Of a DNA stretch of 64,000 nucleotides, positions 27,494-34,538 are shown one piece after another. The stretch is from JADJPO01 sp963750395 (GTDB lineage Bacteria; Actinomycetota; Actinomycetes; Actinomycetales; Kineosporiaceae), in the NCBI GenBank assembly GCA_963750395.1, contig CAVVQM010000007.1:558001-622000 (forward strand), in the 5' to 3' direction. Position 1 is the stretch's first letter; every line of letters begins with the position of its first letter. The notes beneath the pieces were generated by a model. It ran no database searches, was not told the origin of the DNA, and worked only from the letters and a program-made list of their open reading frames with translations. The position numbers and the translations under genes are program-made.

Positions 27494-27510
27494 CCCGAAC
27501 CTGGCCCGAA
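27494..27510 (-). promoter_or_regulatory. Direct repeats TTCGGG, 11 bp apart, before the ABC exporter operon
   Basis: On the minus strand TTCGGG occurs at 27510-27505 and 27499-27494. The site is in the 190-bp divergent region between the lipoprotein gene and the kinase at 27554. The 11-bp period fits an OmpR-type regulator, plausibly the broken one at 21814. The half-site differs from TTCAGG by one base. Confidence 0.35.
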
Positions 27511-27553
27511 GCCTTGAGTCGGCTGGGCGGGCTCGTCCGGGGATGATGGGCCG

Positions 27554-28900
27554 ATGCGACGCGAAGTGGCCCGTGCGGCCGTGACCGCGGCATGGATCGC
27601 GCTGGCCGTGCTCGCCGTCCCGTTGGCGATCGCGGTCTACCTGCTCGTGCTGGGCGACGAGCGCGGGGAGCTGGAACGGGTTGCCCTGCGCGCGGCCATC
27701 CAGGTCGACGCCTCCTTCAACGCCGCCGACCCCGCCGAGCTGCCGCCGCCCGAGCCGGGCAGCCAGATCGGTCTGTACGACCGCACCGGCAGACTCCGCA
27801 CCGGCACCGGCCCCCCGCAGGCCGACGCCGCCACCGTCCAGGCCATGACCGGTGTCGTCGCCCAACGCGTCAACGGCTCGATGCTCGTGGTCGCCCTTCC
27901 CGCCGCCTCCGGCGAACAGGTCACCGCGGTGGTGCGTGCCGCCTCCCCGACATCGACGCTCTGGCGGCGCACCGCCGTTGGCTGGGCGATCCTCGCCACC
28001 GCCATGGCCACCGCACTGCTCGCCGCGATCGGTGTCGCCCGCCGCGGCGCCCGACGGCTCGCCACGCCTCTCGAGGCGCTCGCCGCCGCAAGCCGATCAG
28101 TGGGGCAGGGCGACTTCAGCGTCTCGGTGCCGCAGTGCGGCATCCCCGAGATCGACCGCGTGGCCGACACTCAGAACTCCACAACCCGGCGCCTCGGCGC
28201 CCTCCTGGAACGCGAACGCCGGTTCACCGCGAACGCCTCACACCAGCTACGGACCCCCCTGGCCGGGCTGCAGATCGTACTCGAGACCGCCCTGACTCAA
28301 GGCCAGGGCCACCAGGGCCAGCACCGCACAGATCTGCGGGACGCGCTGGACGAGGCATTGGCGACCACATGCCGGCTTCAGGCGACCGTCGAGGACGTCC
28401 TCGCGCTGCACCGCGAGAGCGCGCTCCCGACCGGTTCATCGCCAAGGCCCCAGCGGGCCACAGATGGACTGTCCCATGTCGAAGGGATTCTGGAATCCGC
28501 CGCCGCCCGCTGGCACGGCCCCCTGGCCGCCGCCGGCCGACGGCTCAGCCATGGCTGCGATCCCGGGACGGCCACCCGATCGCTCCCGTCCGGACCCCTG
28601 GCCCAAATCCTCGACGTCCTGCTGGACAACGCCCTTCGGCACGGTCAGGGCCGCGTCCGGCTCACCGCTCGGTCGCTGGGGCAGGCGATCGCCATCGACG
28701 TCAGCGACGAGGGGCCCGGCGTCCCCGAGCACCTCGGCGATGTCTTTCGCCGAGGCACCGGGACCACCCACGGCATCGGCCTCAGTCTGGCCCGGGAGTT
28801 CGCCGTCTCCCTCGGCGGACGCCTCATCCTGTCCGCCCGAACACCGCCGGTCTTCAGCGTGATCCTTCCGGACAGGCACCCTGAGAGGACGACCGGTTGA
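27554..28900 (+). CDS. Sensor histidine kinase divergent from the ABC module
   Basis: The 448-residue protein has two membrane helices (TAAWIALAVLAVPLAIAVYL and VGWAILATAMATALLAAIGV) around a sensor of only about 100 residues. HAMP, DHp (FTANASHQLRTPLAGLQIVL, phospho-His 230) and HATPase (LLDNALRHGQGRV; GTTHGIGLSLAREFAVSLGG) follow. The G2 region is short. Its likely partner is the broken regulator at 21814; the regulator at 28974 has its own kinase. If the exporter module is truly dead, this kinase is orphaned. Confidence 0.88.
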   Translation: MRREVARAAVTAAWIALAVLAVPLAIAVYLLVLGDERGELERVALRAAIQVDASFNAADPAELPPPEPGSQIGLYDRTGRLRTGTGPPQADAATVQAMTGVVAQRVNGSMLVVALPAASGEQVTAVVRAASPTSTLWRRTAVGWAILATAMATALLAAIGVARRGARRLATPLEALAAASRSVGQGDFSVSVPQCGIPEIDRVADTQNSTTRRLGALLERERRFTANASHQLRTPLAGLQIVLETALTQGQGHQGQHRTDLRDALDEALATTCRLQATVEDVLALHRESALPTGSSPRPQRATDGLSHVEGILESAAARWHGPLAAAGRRLSHGCDPGTATRSLPSGPLAQILDVLLDNALRHGQGRVRLTARSLGQAIAIDVSDEGPGVPEHLGDVFRRGTGTTHGIGLSLAREFAVSLGGRLILSARTPPVFSVILPDRHPERTTG

Positions 28901-28973
28901 CCGGCCGCCAGGACGGACCGGTGCTGTCGTGGCTCTCATCGAGTTCACATGAAGCCGATCTACCCTGCGGTCC

Positions 28974-29669
28974 ATGCGGGTGCTGCTGGTCGAGGACGCC
29001 ACCCGGACGGCCGCGCTGCTGCGACGGGGTCTGGAGGAGGAAGGGTACGCGGTCGACGTGGTCGGCTCGGGTCATGACGCCGTGTGGCAGGGGACCGAGA
29101 ATCCCTACGACGCAATCGTCCTGGACGTCATGCTCCCGGGCCTGGACGGCTTCGAAGTCTGCCGCCGGCTCCGGGCCGCCGACCGATGGGCGCCGGTGCT
29201 GATGCTGACCGCGCGTCACGAGGTCAGTGACCGGGTTCGGGGGCTGGACGCCGGGGCCGACGACTACCTGACCAAGCCGTTCAGCTTCGCCGAGCTGGCC
29301 GCCCGCCTTCGCGCCCTCATGCGACGCGGCCCCTCCCATCGACCCGCACAGCTGCGGGTCGGCGACCTGTGCCTGGACCCGGCGACCCGGCAGGCATGGC
29401 GGGGAACGGCGGAACTGGAGCTCTCGGCCAAGGAGTTCGCCCTGTTGGAGTACCTGATGCGCCACCCCGGGCAGGCGCTGACCCGCACCCGCATCCTGGA
29501 GCACGTCTGGGACTTCGCCTTCGACGGCGTCTCCAACATCGTGGATCAGTACATGGGCTACCTGCGCCGTAAGGTCGACCGGCCCTTCGGGCGCGAGGAT
29601 CTCCAGACCGTGCGAGGAGTCGGGTACCGGCTGCGTGACGTCCCGGCGTCGGTCCGCGAGCCGGTGTAG
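28974..29669 (+). CDS. OmpR-family response regulator
   Basis: Receiver and winged-helix domains are complete, with D51 in YDAIVLDVMLPGLDGFEVCR, T in LMLTARHEVSD, K in DDYLTKPFSFAELAAR, and the output domain LSAKEFALLEYLMRHPGQAL with SNIVDQYMGYLRRKV. TACCCT at 28961-28966 ends 7 nt before the ATG, consistent with a leaderless start. It sits 3 bp before its kinase, and the small secreted protein overlaps the kinase end, giving a three-gene operon. The DNA-binding helix is close to that of the 19-kb regulator, so cross-recognition of sites is possible. Confidence 0.95.
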   Translation: MRVLLVEDATRTAALLRRGLEEEGYAVDVVGSGHDAVWQGTENPYDAIVLDVMLPGLDGFEVCRRLRAADRWAPVLMLTARHEVSDRVRGLDAGADDYLTKPFSFAELAARLRALMRRGPSHRPAQLRVGDLCLDPATRQAWRGTAELELSAKEFALLEYLMRHPGQALTRTRILEHVWDFAFDGVSNIVDQYMGYLRRKVDRPFGREDLQTVRGVGYRLRDVPASVREPV

Positions 29670-29672
29670 CCG

Positions 29673-31190
29673 ATGGGGCTGCGCATGCGGTTGACGCTGC
29701 TGTTCTCGACGGCTGTGGTCGGGCTCGCGTTCGCCGGCGGCGTGCTGCTCGTCGACCAGCTCGTCATCGGCATGAACGCCGCACTGGACTCCTCACTCAC
29801 GGTGCGCGCCGACGCTTTGGCCCAACAGGTGGGACCGGGCGGAACGGTCGCGGACTTCCAGGACGGCCCGGGGGTGACCTCGATCCTGTCCCCGGTCGAC
29901 ACCCTGGCCCAGGTGATCGGACCCGACGGCAGACCGATCGAGTCCTCCGAAGGCGCCGGTGCCGTGCCGCTGCTGACAACGGCGCAACTGGCACGTGCGC
30001 GGTCCGGACCCGTCGCTTTCACCGCTTCGCTGCCTCAGGCCGACCCCGTCCGGCTCCTGGCCATGCCGGTCCCCGGAACGGGCCCGCGACCCGCCGTCGT
30101 CGTGGTGGGGACAGGGGGGCAGGTCGTGGTCGCGGCCGTCCATCGGGCGCAGGCTGCGGCCTGGATCGGGGGGCCCGTCGCGGCGCTACTCGGAGGGCTG
30201 GGCGCGTGGCTCCTGGCCGGTGCCGTGCTGCGGCCCGTCGAGCGCATGCGGGTCGAGGCCGCAGCGATCTCGGCAGGCGACACCGGAGCCCGGCTGGCCG
30301 TGCCGGCACGCCACGACGAGATCGCCCGGCTCGGGGAAACGATCAACTCACTGCTGGGCCGCCTCCAGGATGCTCTGGCGCGCCAGCGCAGGTTCGTCGC
30401 CGACGCCGGCCATGAGCTGCGGACCCCGCTGACCGCACTCCGAACCGAGCTCGAGCTCGCCGGTCGACCGGGGCGCGACCGCGCCAGCCTCGCGGCGTCC
30501 GTGGATGCGGCCGCGCAGGACACAGACCGGCTCATCCGACTGGCCGAGGATCTCCTCGTCATGGCACGCGCCGATGACAGCTCGGCGACGATCCATCACG
30601 GCCCGGTACGGCTCGATGAAGTGGTTCGCGAGGCGGCACGGTCAGCGCGGGGCGCGGCGACGCGTCGTGGCGTGCACCTCAACGTCCCGACGGTTGGCAG
30701 CGTCTGGGTCAGGGGGGATCGGGACCGCTTGCGTCGGGTTATCGGCAACCTCATCGACAACGCGGTCCGGCACTCCCCGGTCGGCGGCATCATCACCCTG
30801 CAGGCGTTCGCCGAGCGCGACACGCGACGTGTGATCGTCCGGGTCCTGGACCGAGGCTCCGGCTTCCCGCCCGAGTTTCTCCCCCGCGCGTTCGACAGGT
30901 TCGCCCGTGGTGACGTCGCCAGGACCGGCGGGGCCGGGACCGGGCTCGGTCTGGCCATCGTGGCCTCTCTGGTCCAGGAGCACGGCGGGACGGTCGTCGC
31001 CCGAAACCGCTCCGGCGGCGGCGCCGAGGTCGAGGTGGCGCTTCCCGCTCCGGGCGAAGCAGACGGTGCAGCCAGTCCGCGCCGGCCGGATGTGAACGCA
31101 CACATGATCCTCACACCATCGTCTCAGGCCCTCGACGCGAGCATCGAAGGACATCAACCCGACGATGGCTCAGGAGGCCACCAACCATGA
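29673..31190 (+). CDS. Sensor histidine kinase, partner of the 28974 regulator
   Basis: The 505-residue kinase has helices at about 9-30 and 163-188, an extracytoplasmic sensor between them, HAMP, and DHp with FVADAGHELRTPLTALRTEL (H247). The ATPase domain has NLIDNAVRHSPVGG, DRGSGFPP and GGAGTGLGLAIVASLVQEHG. A low-complexity tail of about 35 residues follows. The stop overlaps the next gene by 4 bp (ATGA). It is organised like MtrB/PrrB-type actinobacterial kinases, but the stimulus cannot be read from sequence. Confidence 0.93.
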   Translation: MGLRMRLTLLFSTAVVGLAFAGGVLLVDQLVIGMNAALDSSLTVRADALAQQVGPGGTVADFQDGPGVTSILSPVDTLAQVIGPDGRPIESSEGAGAVPLLTTAQLARARSGPVAFTASLPQADPVRLLAMPVPGTGPRPAVVVVGTGGQVVVAAVHRAQAAAWIGGPVAALLGGLGAWLLAGAVLRPVERMRVEAAAISAGDTGARLAVPARHDEIARLGETINSLLGRLQDALARQRRFVADAGHELRTPLTALRTELELAGRPGRDRASLAASVDAAAQDTDRLIRLAEDLLVMARADDSSATIHHGPVRLDEVVREAARSARGAATRRGVHLNVPTVGSVWVRGDRDRLRRVIGNLIDNAVRHSPVGGIITLQAFAERDTRRVIVRVLDRGSGFPPEFLPRAFDRFARGDVARTGGAGTGLGLAIVASLVQEHGGTVVARNRSGGGAEVEVALPAPGEADGAASPRRPDVNAHMILTPSSQALDASIEGHQPDDGSGGHQP

Positions 31191-31516
31191 GGACCCCGAC
31201 CAAGCTGGCCGGCATCGCCGCCGCCGTACTCGCTGTCACCGCTCTCACCGGAGGCGTCGCCTCCGCGCAGAGCGGCCCGCCGACCCCCTCGGGCAGCACC
31301 GCCACCGAGACGGCGACCGGCGCCGACACCGACACCGACACCCTGCAGCAAGGCGACCAGACGACGCCCGACACCGCCACTGAGCAGGCCAACGAGAGCG
31401 CCAACGAGACAGCAGCCGAGGGCGCCGGCGAGTCCGCAACAGCAGACGACGGTCCCGGCGGGCACGAAGACCCGCCCGGCGACGTCCAGCACGAAGGCGG
31501 AGCGAACGAGAAGTAG
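31187..31516 (+). CDS. Small secreted Thr/Glu/Ala-rich protein
   Basis: After a Sec signal (KLAGIAAAVLAVTALTGGVA, cleavage after SAQS-like Ala) the mature 80 residues are low complexity, rich in Thr, Glu, Ala, Asp and Gly, with no cysteines and a strong negative charge. The ATG overlaps the kinase stop, so it is translated with the RR/HK pair. It may be a periplasmic sensor partner or a cell-wall filler; no homologous domain is recognised. A strong hairpin follows at 31541. Confidence 0.7.
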   Translation: MRTPTKLAGIAAAVLAVTALTGGVASAQSGPPTPSGSTATETATGADTDTDTLQQGDQTTPDTATEQANESANETAAEGAGESATADDGPGGHEDPPGDVQHEGGANEK

Positions 31517-31540
31517 GGGCCGCACGCCGGCGAAGGGCCG

Positions 31541-31568
31541 GTGGCCGGGCGCCCCGGCGCCCGGCCAC
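31541..31568. terminator. Bidirectional hairpin terminator
   Basis: A perfect 13-bp stem, GTGGCCGGGCGCC and its complement, has a 2-base loop. It lies between the convergent secreted-protein gene (stop 31516) and the beta-propeller lipoprotein gene (stop 31609). There is no T-tract, as is common in actinobacteria. Confidence 0.75.
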
Positions 31569-31608
31569 GCGGTCCGGGGTCATGCGCGATCGTCTGCCGA
31601 TGCTCCCG

Positions 31609-32883
31609 CTACCTCATGTTCCCGGTATGACCCAGACTGAACCGGCCTGGCTGTGGCCAGAAGAGCAGCCCGTGCGGTCCAGCGTGCACCGTGATCTTCT
31701 TGATGAGTCCTCCGGTCGTGGTGTCCAGGACGTAGACCACCGAGTCTCTCCGACCCGACAGCCACAGCTGTCGGCCGTCGACGCTCAGGCCGCCCATGTC
31801 GGGCGAACCGCCACCGGGGAGCCGCCACACGGCACGAACCCGCAGACCGGCGGCATCGATCACCGACACGCTGCCCTCGTCGCGGTTGGAGACGTAGATC
31901 GAGGCCCCGTCCCGGCTGGGGTAGACGCCGTGGGCGCCGGCACCGGTGGGCAGGAAGCCGCGGACAGCGAACGTGCCGGCGTCGAGCAGCCAGACCCCAT
32001 TGCGCAGCATGTCGGCGACCAGGAAGGTGGCTCCGTCCGGGGATAGGCGCACGTCCTGCGGCATGGCGCTGGCCCCGGCATCGAGCTGCCCCATCCTGCC
32101 CTCTCGGGCCCTGTCGGGCGGGAGAGCCCCCGGCGAGGGCAGGGCGTTCAGGTCGATGACCTTACTGATCCGGGTGCCGACGGCGGGCGCAACGATCAGC
32201 TTGCCGCTGAACTCGCAGCTGGCCACGAACGAGGTCAGGTCGGCGGTGAAGTCGGCGTGGTTGATCCCGTGGCACGGCACATGGAGTGAGTGCTTCAGAG
32301 CCATGGTGTGGGGGTCGCGATAGTCGATCCGGTTCAGCCGCTCGGCCATCACCATGGCCTGCGACCCGTCCGGAGTGAAGTACAGGTTGTACGGATCGTC
32401 CACGGGCACAGGCCGTCCCGGGATTCCCGTCCGGGGGTCGACCGGGGTCAACTGGTTGCCCGTGGATTCGTTGACCCACAGCGTCGCCAGGTCCCAGGAC
32501 GGGACGACGTGCTGAGGCACAGCCGACGTCCGGAAGCTGCGAATGACCGTGTAGGTGGCCGGGTCGATGACATCGACGGTCCCGTTGACGGTGTTCGGGA
32601 CGTACACCAGCACGCGCGCCGACGCGGCTGGCGGGGACAGCATCCCGGCGCGGGCGGCCGCGTAGACGTTGCGCGCCGCTGCGCCGGCCGACGACGCCTC
32701 GACGGAGACCGGACCCGGTGTGGACGCCGGCGGGCTGGTCACAATGGCAGAACCCGTTGGCGCCCCGGGAACCCCGGAGACGTTGCTCCCCGCCGTGCAC
32801 CCGGCCACAAGGAGAGCGCCGATAGACGCCAGCCGCCGTACCCTGGGGCCGGCCCGGCCACAGCGTGGATCAGAACGGTTCAT
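31609..32883 (-). CDS. Beta-propeller (YVTN-type) lipoprotein
   Basis: The N-terminus has a lipobox in ASIGALLVAGCTAG; a linker follows, then about six propeller blades with the typical phrases VYVPNTVNGTVDVIDPATYT, LWVNESTGNQLTPVDPRTGI, SPDGATFLVADMLRNGVWLL, YVSNRDEGSVSVIDAAGLRV and LWLSGRRDSVVYVLDTTTGG. It would be surface-anchored and probably binds a protein or glycan. CHGINHADF in blade three may bind metal. The ATG overlaps the deacetylase stop (ATGA), so both are controlled by the direct-repeat promoter at 33767. Confidence 0.85.
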   Translation of the reverse strand: MNRSDPRCGRAGPRVRRLASIGALLVAGCTAGSNVSGVPGAPTGSAIVTSPPASTPGPVSVEASSAGAAARNVYAAARAGMLSPPAASARVLVYVPNTVNGTVDVIDPATYTVIRSFRTSAVPQHVVPSWDLATLWVNESTGNQLTPVDPRTGIPGRPVPVDDPYNLYFTPDGSQAMVMAERLNRIDYRDPHTMALKHSLHVPCHGINHADFTADLTSFVASCEFSGKLIVAPAVGTRISKVIDLNALPSPGALPPDRAREGRMGQLDAGASAMPQDVRLSPDGATFLVADMLRNGVWLLDAGTFAVRGFLPTGAGAHGVYPSRDGASIYVSNRDEGSVSVIDAAGLRVRAVWRLPGGGSPDMGGLSVDGRQLWLSGRRDSVVYVLDTTTGGLIKKITVHAGPHGLLFWPQPGRFSLGHTGNMR

Positions 32884-33713
32884 GATCTTGCCAGCAGGTC
32901 GCTCGCCGTCACTGCCGTCAGACCCCGCGCCCGCAGAGAATCGAGGATCCGGGGCATCGCCTCGACAGTGCCGGGATGACCGAGATGCAGGCTGACGATA
33001 GAACCGGGCGTGACCTCGGCGGCAAGGCGCGAGGCGATGGTCGCTGCGCCGGGATCGGTGTAGTCGAGTGGGTCGATGTCGTAGGCGAGGCATGCGCCGT
33101 ACCCGGCGGCGCGGGCGGCCGCCCTGATCGCCGGAGTGCTGTGAGGCGTCCCGCTCGGCCGGAACCACCGTCCCGGGCCACCGGTCAACCCGCGAAGCTC
33201 TTCGGCGGCTCGGTTCACCTCACTGCGGATCTGCGAGACGGAGAGTCTGGGCATCGTCTGGTGGCTCCAGGTGTGGTTACCCAGCTCGTGCCCGCCGTCC
33301 AGGATGCGGCGCGCGATGGCAGGCTCCGCGGCGAGCCACTGACCGATGGCCAGAACGGTCACCCGCGCTCCGCCGGCCGCCAGCTCGGCCAGCATCCGTT
33401 GGAGGAGCCCGGGATCCCCGGCACCGTGGAACGTCAGCGCCACCGCGGCCAGGCCCGAAGGGCCGTGCATGATGTCGGGCCCGGACCGCGGTCCAGCGGC
33501 GGACGTGCTCGGAAGGGCGTCCGGCGAATGCGACGCATCTGCTGTGGGGGTCCTCCCGTCAGCTGGTGACAATGACGTGGGCCCCGGGCGGGCCGGCGAC
33601 CCACTGTCGCCGGGTCCGCCGCATGCGGCGAGAAGGGCAGGTCCGAGCACCCCGCCGACAGCCACCGCCAGCACGCCTCGGCGCGTGGGGCCGTGAGGTC
33701 CGGCGAGGCTCAT
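32880..33713 (-). CDS. Polysaccharide-deacetylase-like lipoprotein (NodB fold, atypical first motif)
   Basis: A Tat-like/lipoprotein signal (TRRGVLAVAVGGVLGPALLA, C31) is followed by a Ser/Pro linker and a NodB domain from about 88. Motif 2 is intact (HELGNHTWSH, metal ligands H147 and H151), motif 3 is FRPSGTPHS and motif 5 is SLHLGH. Motif 1, normally TFDDG, is TFHGAGD (94-100), as in a subgroup of actinobacterial deacetylases, so the catalytic Asp is displaced. It would act on cell-wall or capsular glycans outside the membrane. A 16-codon leader overlaps its start. Confidence 0.85.
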   Translation of the reverse strand: MSLAGPHGPTRRGVLAVAVGGVLGPALLAACGGPGDSGSPARPGPTSLSPADGRTPTADASHSPDALPSTSAAGPRSGPDIMHGPSGLAAVALTFHGAGDPGLLQRMLAELAAGGARVTVLAIGQWLAAEPAIARRILDGGHELGNHTWSHQTMPRLSVSQIRSEVNRAAEELRGLTGGPGRWFRPSGTPHSTPAIRAAARAAGYGACLAYDIDPLDYTDPGAATIASRLAAEVTPGSIVSLHLGHPGTVEAMPRILDSLRARGLTAVTASDLLARS

Positions 33714-33760
33714 CGCCGCACAGCGCGGGTTTGCCGCAGCTCCGCAGCGTCGGTTGCCAT
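33710..33760 (-). CDS. Sixteen-codon leader peptide coupled to the deacetylase gene
   Basis: An ATG at 33760 opens MATDAAELRQTRAVRR, whose TGA overlaps the deacetylase ATG (ATGA). The ATG lies 6 nt after a CAGGGT -10-like element, so it would be leaderless, and translation of the deacetylase would then depend on reinitiation. I see no codon bias typical of attenuators. The reading is inference from spacing. Confidence 0.5.
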   Translation of the reverse strand: MATDAAELRQTRAVRR

Positions 33761-33766
33761 GCCGGG

Positions 33767-33798
33767 ACCCTGGCAGAGCTACCTGAGCCCAGCCTGAA
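33767..33798 (-). promoter_or_regulatory. Direct-repeat promoter of the deacetylase/propeller operon
   Basis: On the minus strand TTCAGG (33798-33793) and CTCAGG (33787-33782) are 11 bp apart and CAGGGT (33772-33767) begins 26 bp from the first base. This is the best copy of the four-site family. GCTCGTTCAGG and CTGCCAGGGTC are shared with the COG4705 site. Confidence 0.65.
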
Positions 33799-33842
33799 CG
33801 AGCTGGTCACGATCGGCTGGGGCACAAGAGTTCCCGGACGGG

Positions 33843-33874
33843 TTCAGACCCTCCTCAGCGGACACCCCGCAGAC
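33843..33874 (+). promoter_or_regulatory. Weaker direct-repeat promoter before the PepSY gene
   Basis: TTCAGA (33843-33848) and CTCAGC (33854-33859) are 11 bp apart. The -10 position (33869 onwards) reads GCAGAC rather than CAGGGT. With the same geometry as the other sites, translation would begin near 33879, where the PepSY frame has CTC. Confidence 0.4.
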
Positions 33875-33878
33875 CCCC

Positions 33879-34389
33879 CTCAACCCTCGTCAGCCGCGTC
33901 GCACCAAGGCGACCCTGCTCGCGTCCGGGGCCGCCGCCCTGGCCCTGGCCGGTGGTCTGGCCGCGGCCAACGGCGGCGCCGCCAGCGCCGCCCCCAGCCC
34001 GCCCGGGCCCTCGACATCGACGTCGTCCGGTGCCACCGCCGGTCAGGACGCCGAGACCAAGGACGGCACGGAACAGGGCGACGTCGCCGGCTCGGTCCGG
34101 GCCCCGGAGTCGAAGACCGAGCTCTCGGAGGCGGACGAGGCCAAGGCCCTCGCGCCGCTGGCCACGGTCAGCCAATCCCAGGCCGAGAGCGCGGCCCAGG
34201 CCGCTGTGTCCGGCTCCAGCGTCGTCTCCGCGACTCTGGAGAGCGAGGACGGCTACGTCGTCTACGAGGTGGTGGTCAAGGACGCCGCGGGAATCCAGAG
34301 CGAGGTGATCGTCGACGCCGGCAACGGCACGGTCCTGAAGACGGAGATCCGACCCATCCGCCCCCGGCCAGCCGGTTCGGGCAGGGATG
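33879..34389 (+). pseudogene. Secreted PepSY-domain protein without recognisable start or stop codon
   Basis: The frame gives a signal peptide (RRTKATLLASGAAALALAGG) then an acidic linker and one PepSY domain (VSQSQAESAAQAAVSGSSVV, EDGYVVYEVVVKDAAGIQSE, VDAGNGTVLKTE). The frame is open from 33798 but has no ATG, GTG or TTG before the signal peptide; CTC sits where a leaderless start is expected. It has no stop before the hairpin at 34390 and continues in frame into the flippase gene. Either a start and stop were lost, an unusual start is used, or there are sequence errors. PepSY proteins often bind or inhibit envelope enzymes and are typical targets of OmpR-type regulators. Confidence 0.5.
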
Positions 34390-34431
34390 CGAACGCCGGG
34401 ACAAGCCCACCGTGGGCCTGCCCGGCGTTCG
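34390..34431 (+). terminator. Composite hairpin between the PepSY and flippase genes
   Basis: The outer 11-bp stem CGAACGCCGGG (34390-34400) pairs with 34421-34431. Inside it, GCCCAC and GTGGGC (34405-34417) form a second perfect stem. It is a likely terminator, although the PepSY reading frame runs through it. Confidence 0.6.
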
Positions 34432-34498
34432 TCGCTGTCCGGCCCGCCGTCGGGACGTGTTCACGGCTTCTGTGGCGGGATGAGACCCGCTCCGCGGG

Positions 34499-34531
34499 TT
34501 CAGGAAGCGTTCAGGACTCTCGCTGCACTAT
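34499..34531 (+). promoter_or_regulatory. Direct-repeat promoter of the second flippase/GT4 operon
   Basis: TTCAGG occurs at 34499-34504 and again at 34510-34515, 11 bp apart. CACTAT (34526-34531), a good -10 match, starts 27 bp after the first repeat, and the ATG at 34539 follows after 7 nt, so the mRNA is probably leaderless. The repeats occupy the -35 region, the position used by activating OmpR-type regulators. Confidence 0.65.
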
Positions 34532-34538
34532 CAGTGGC

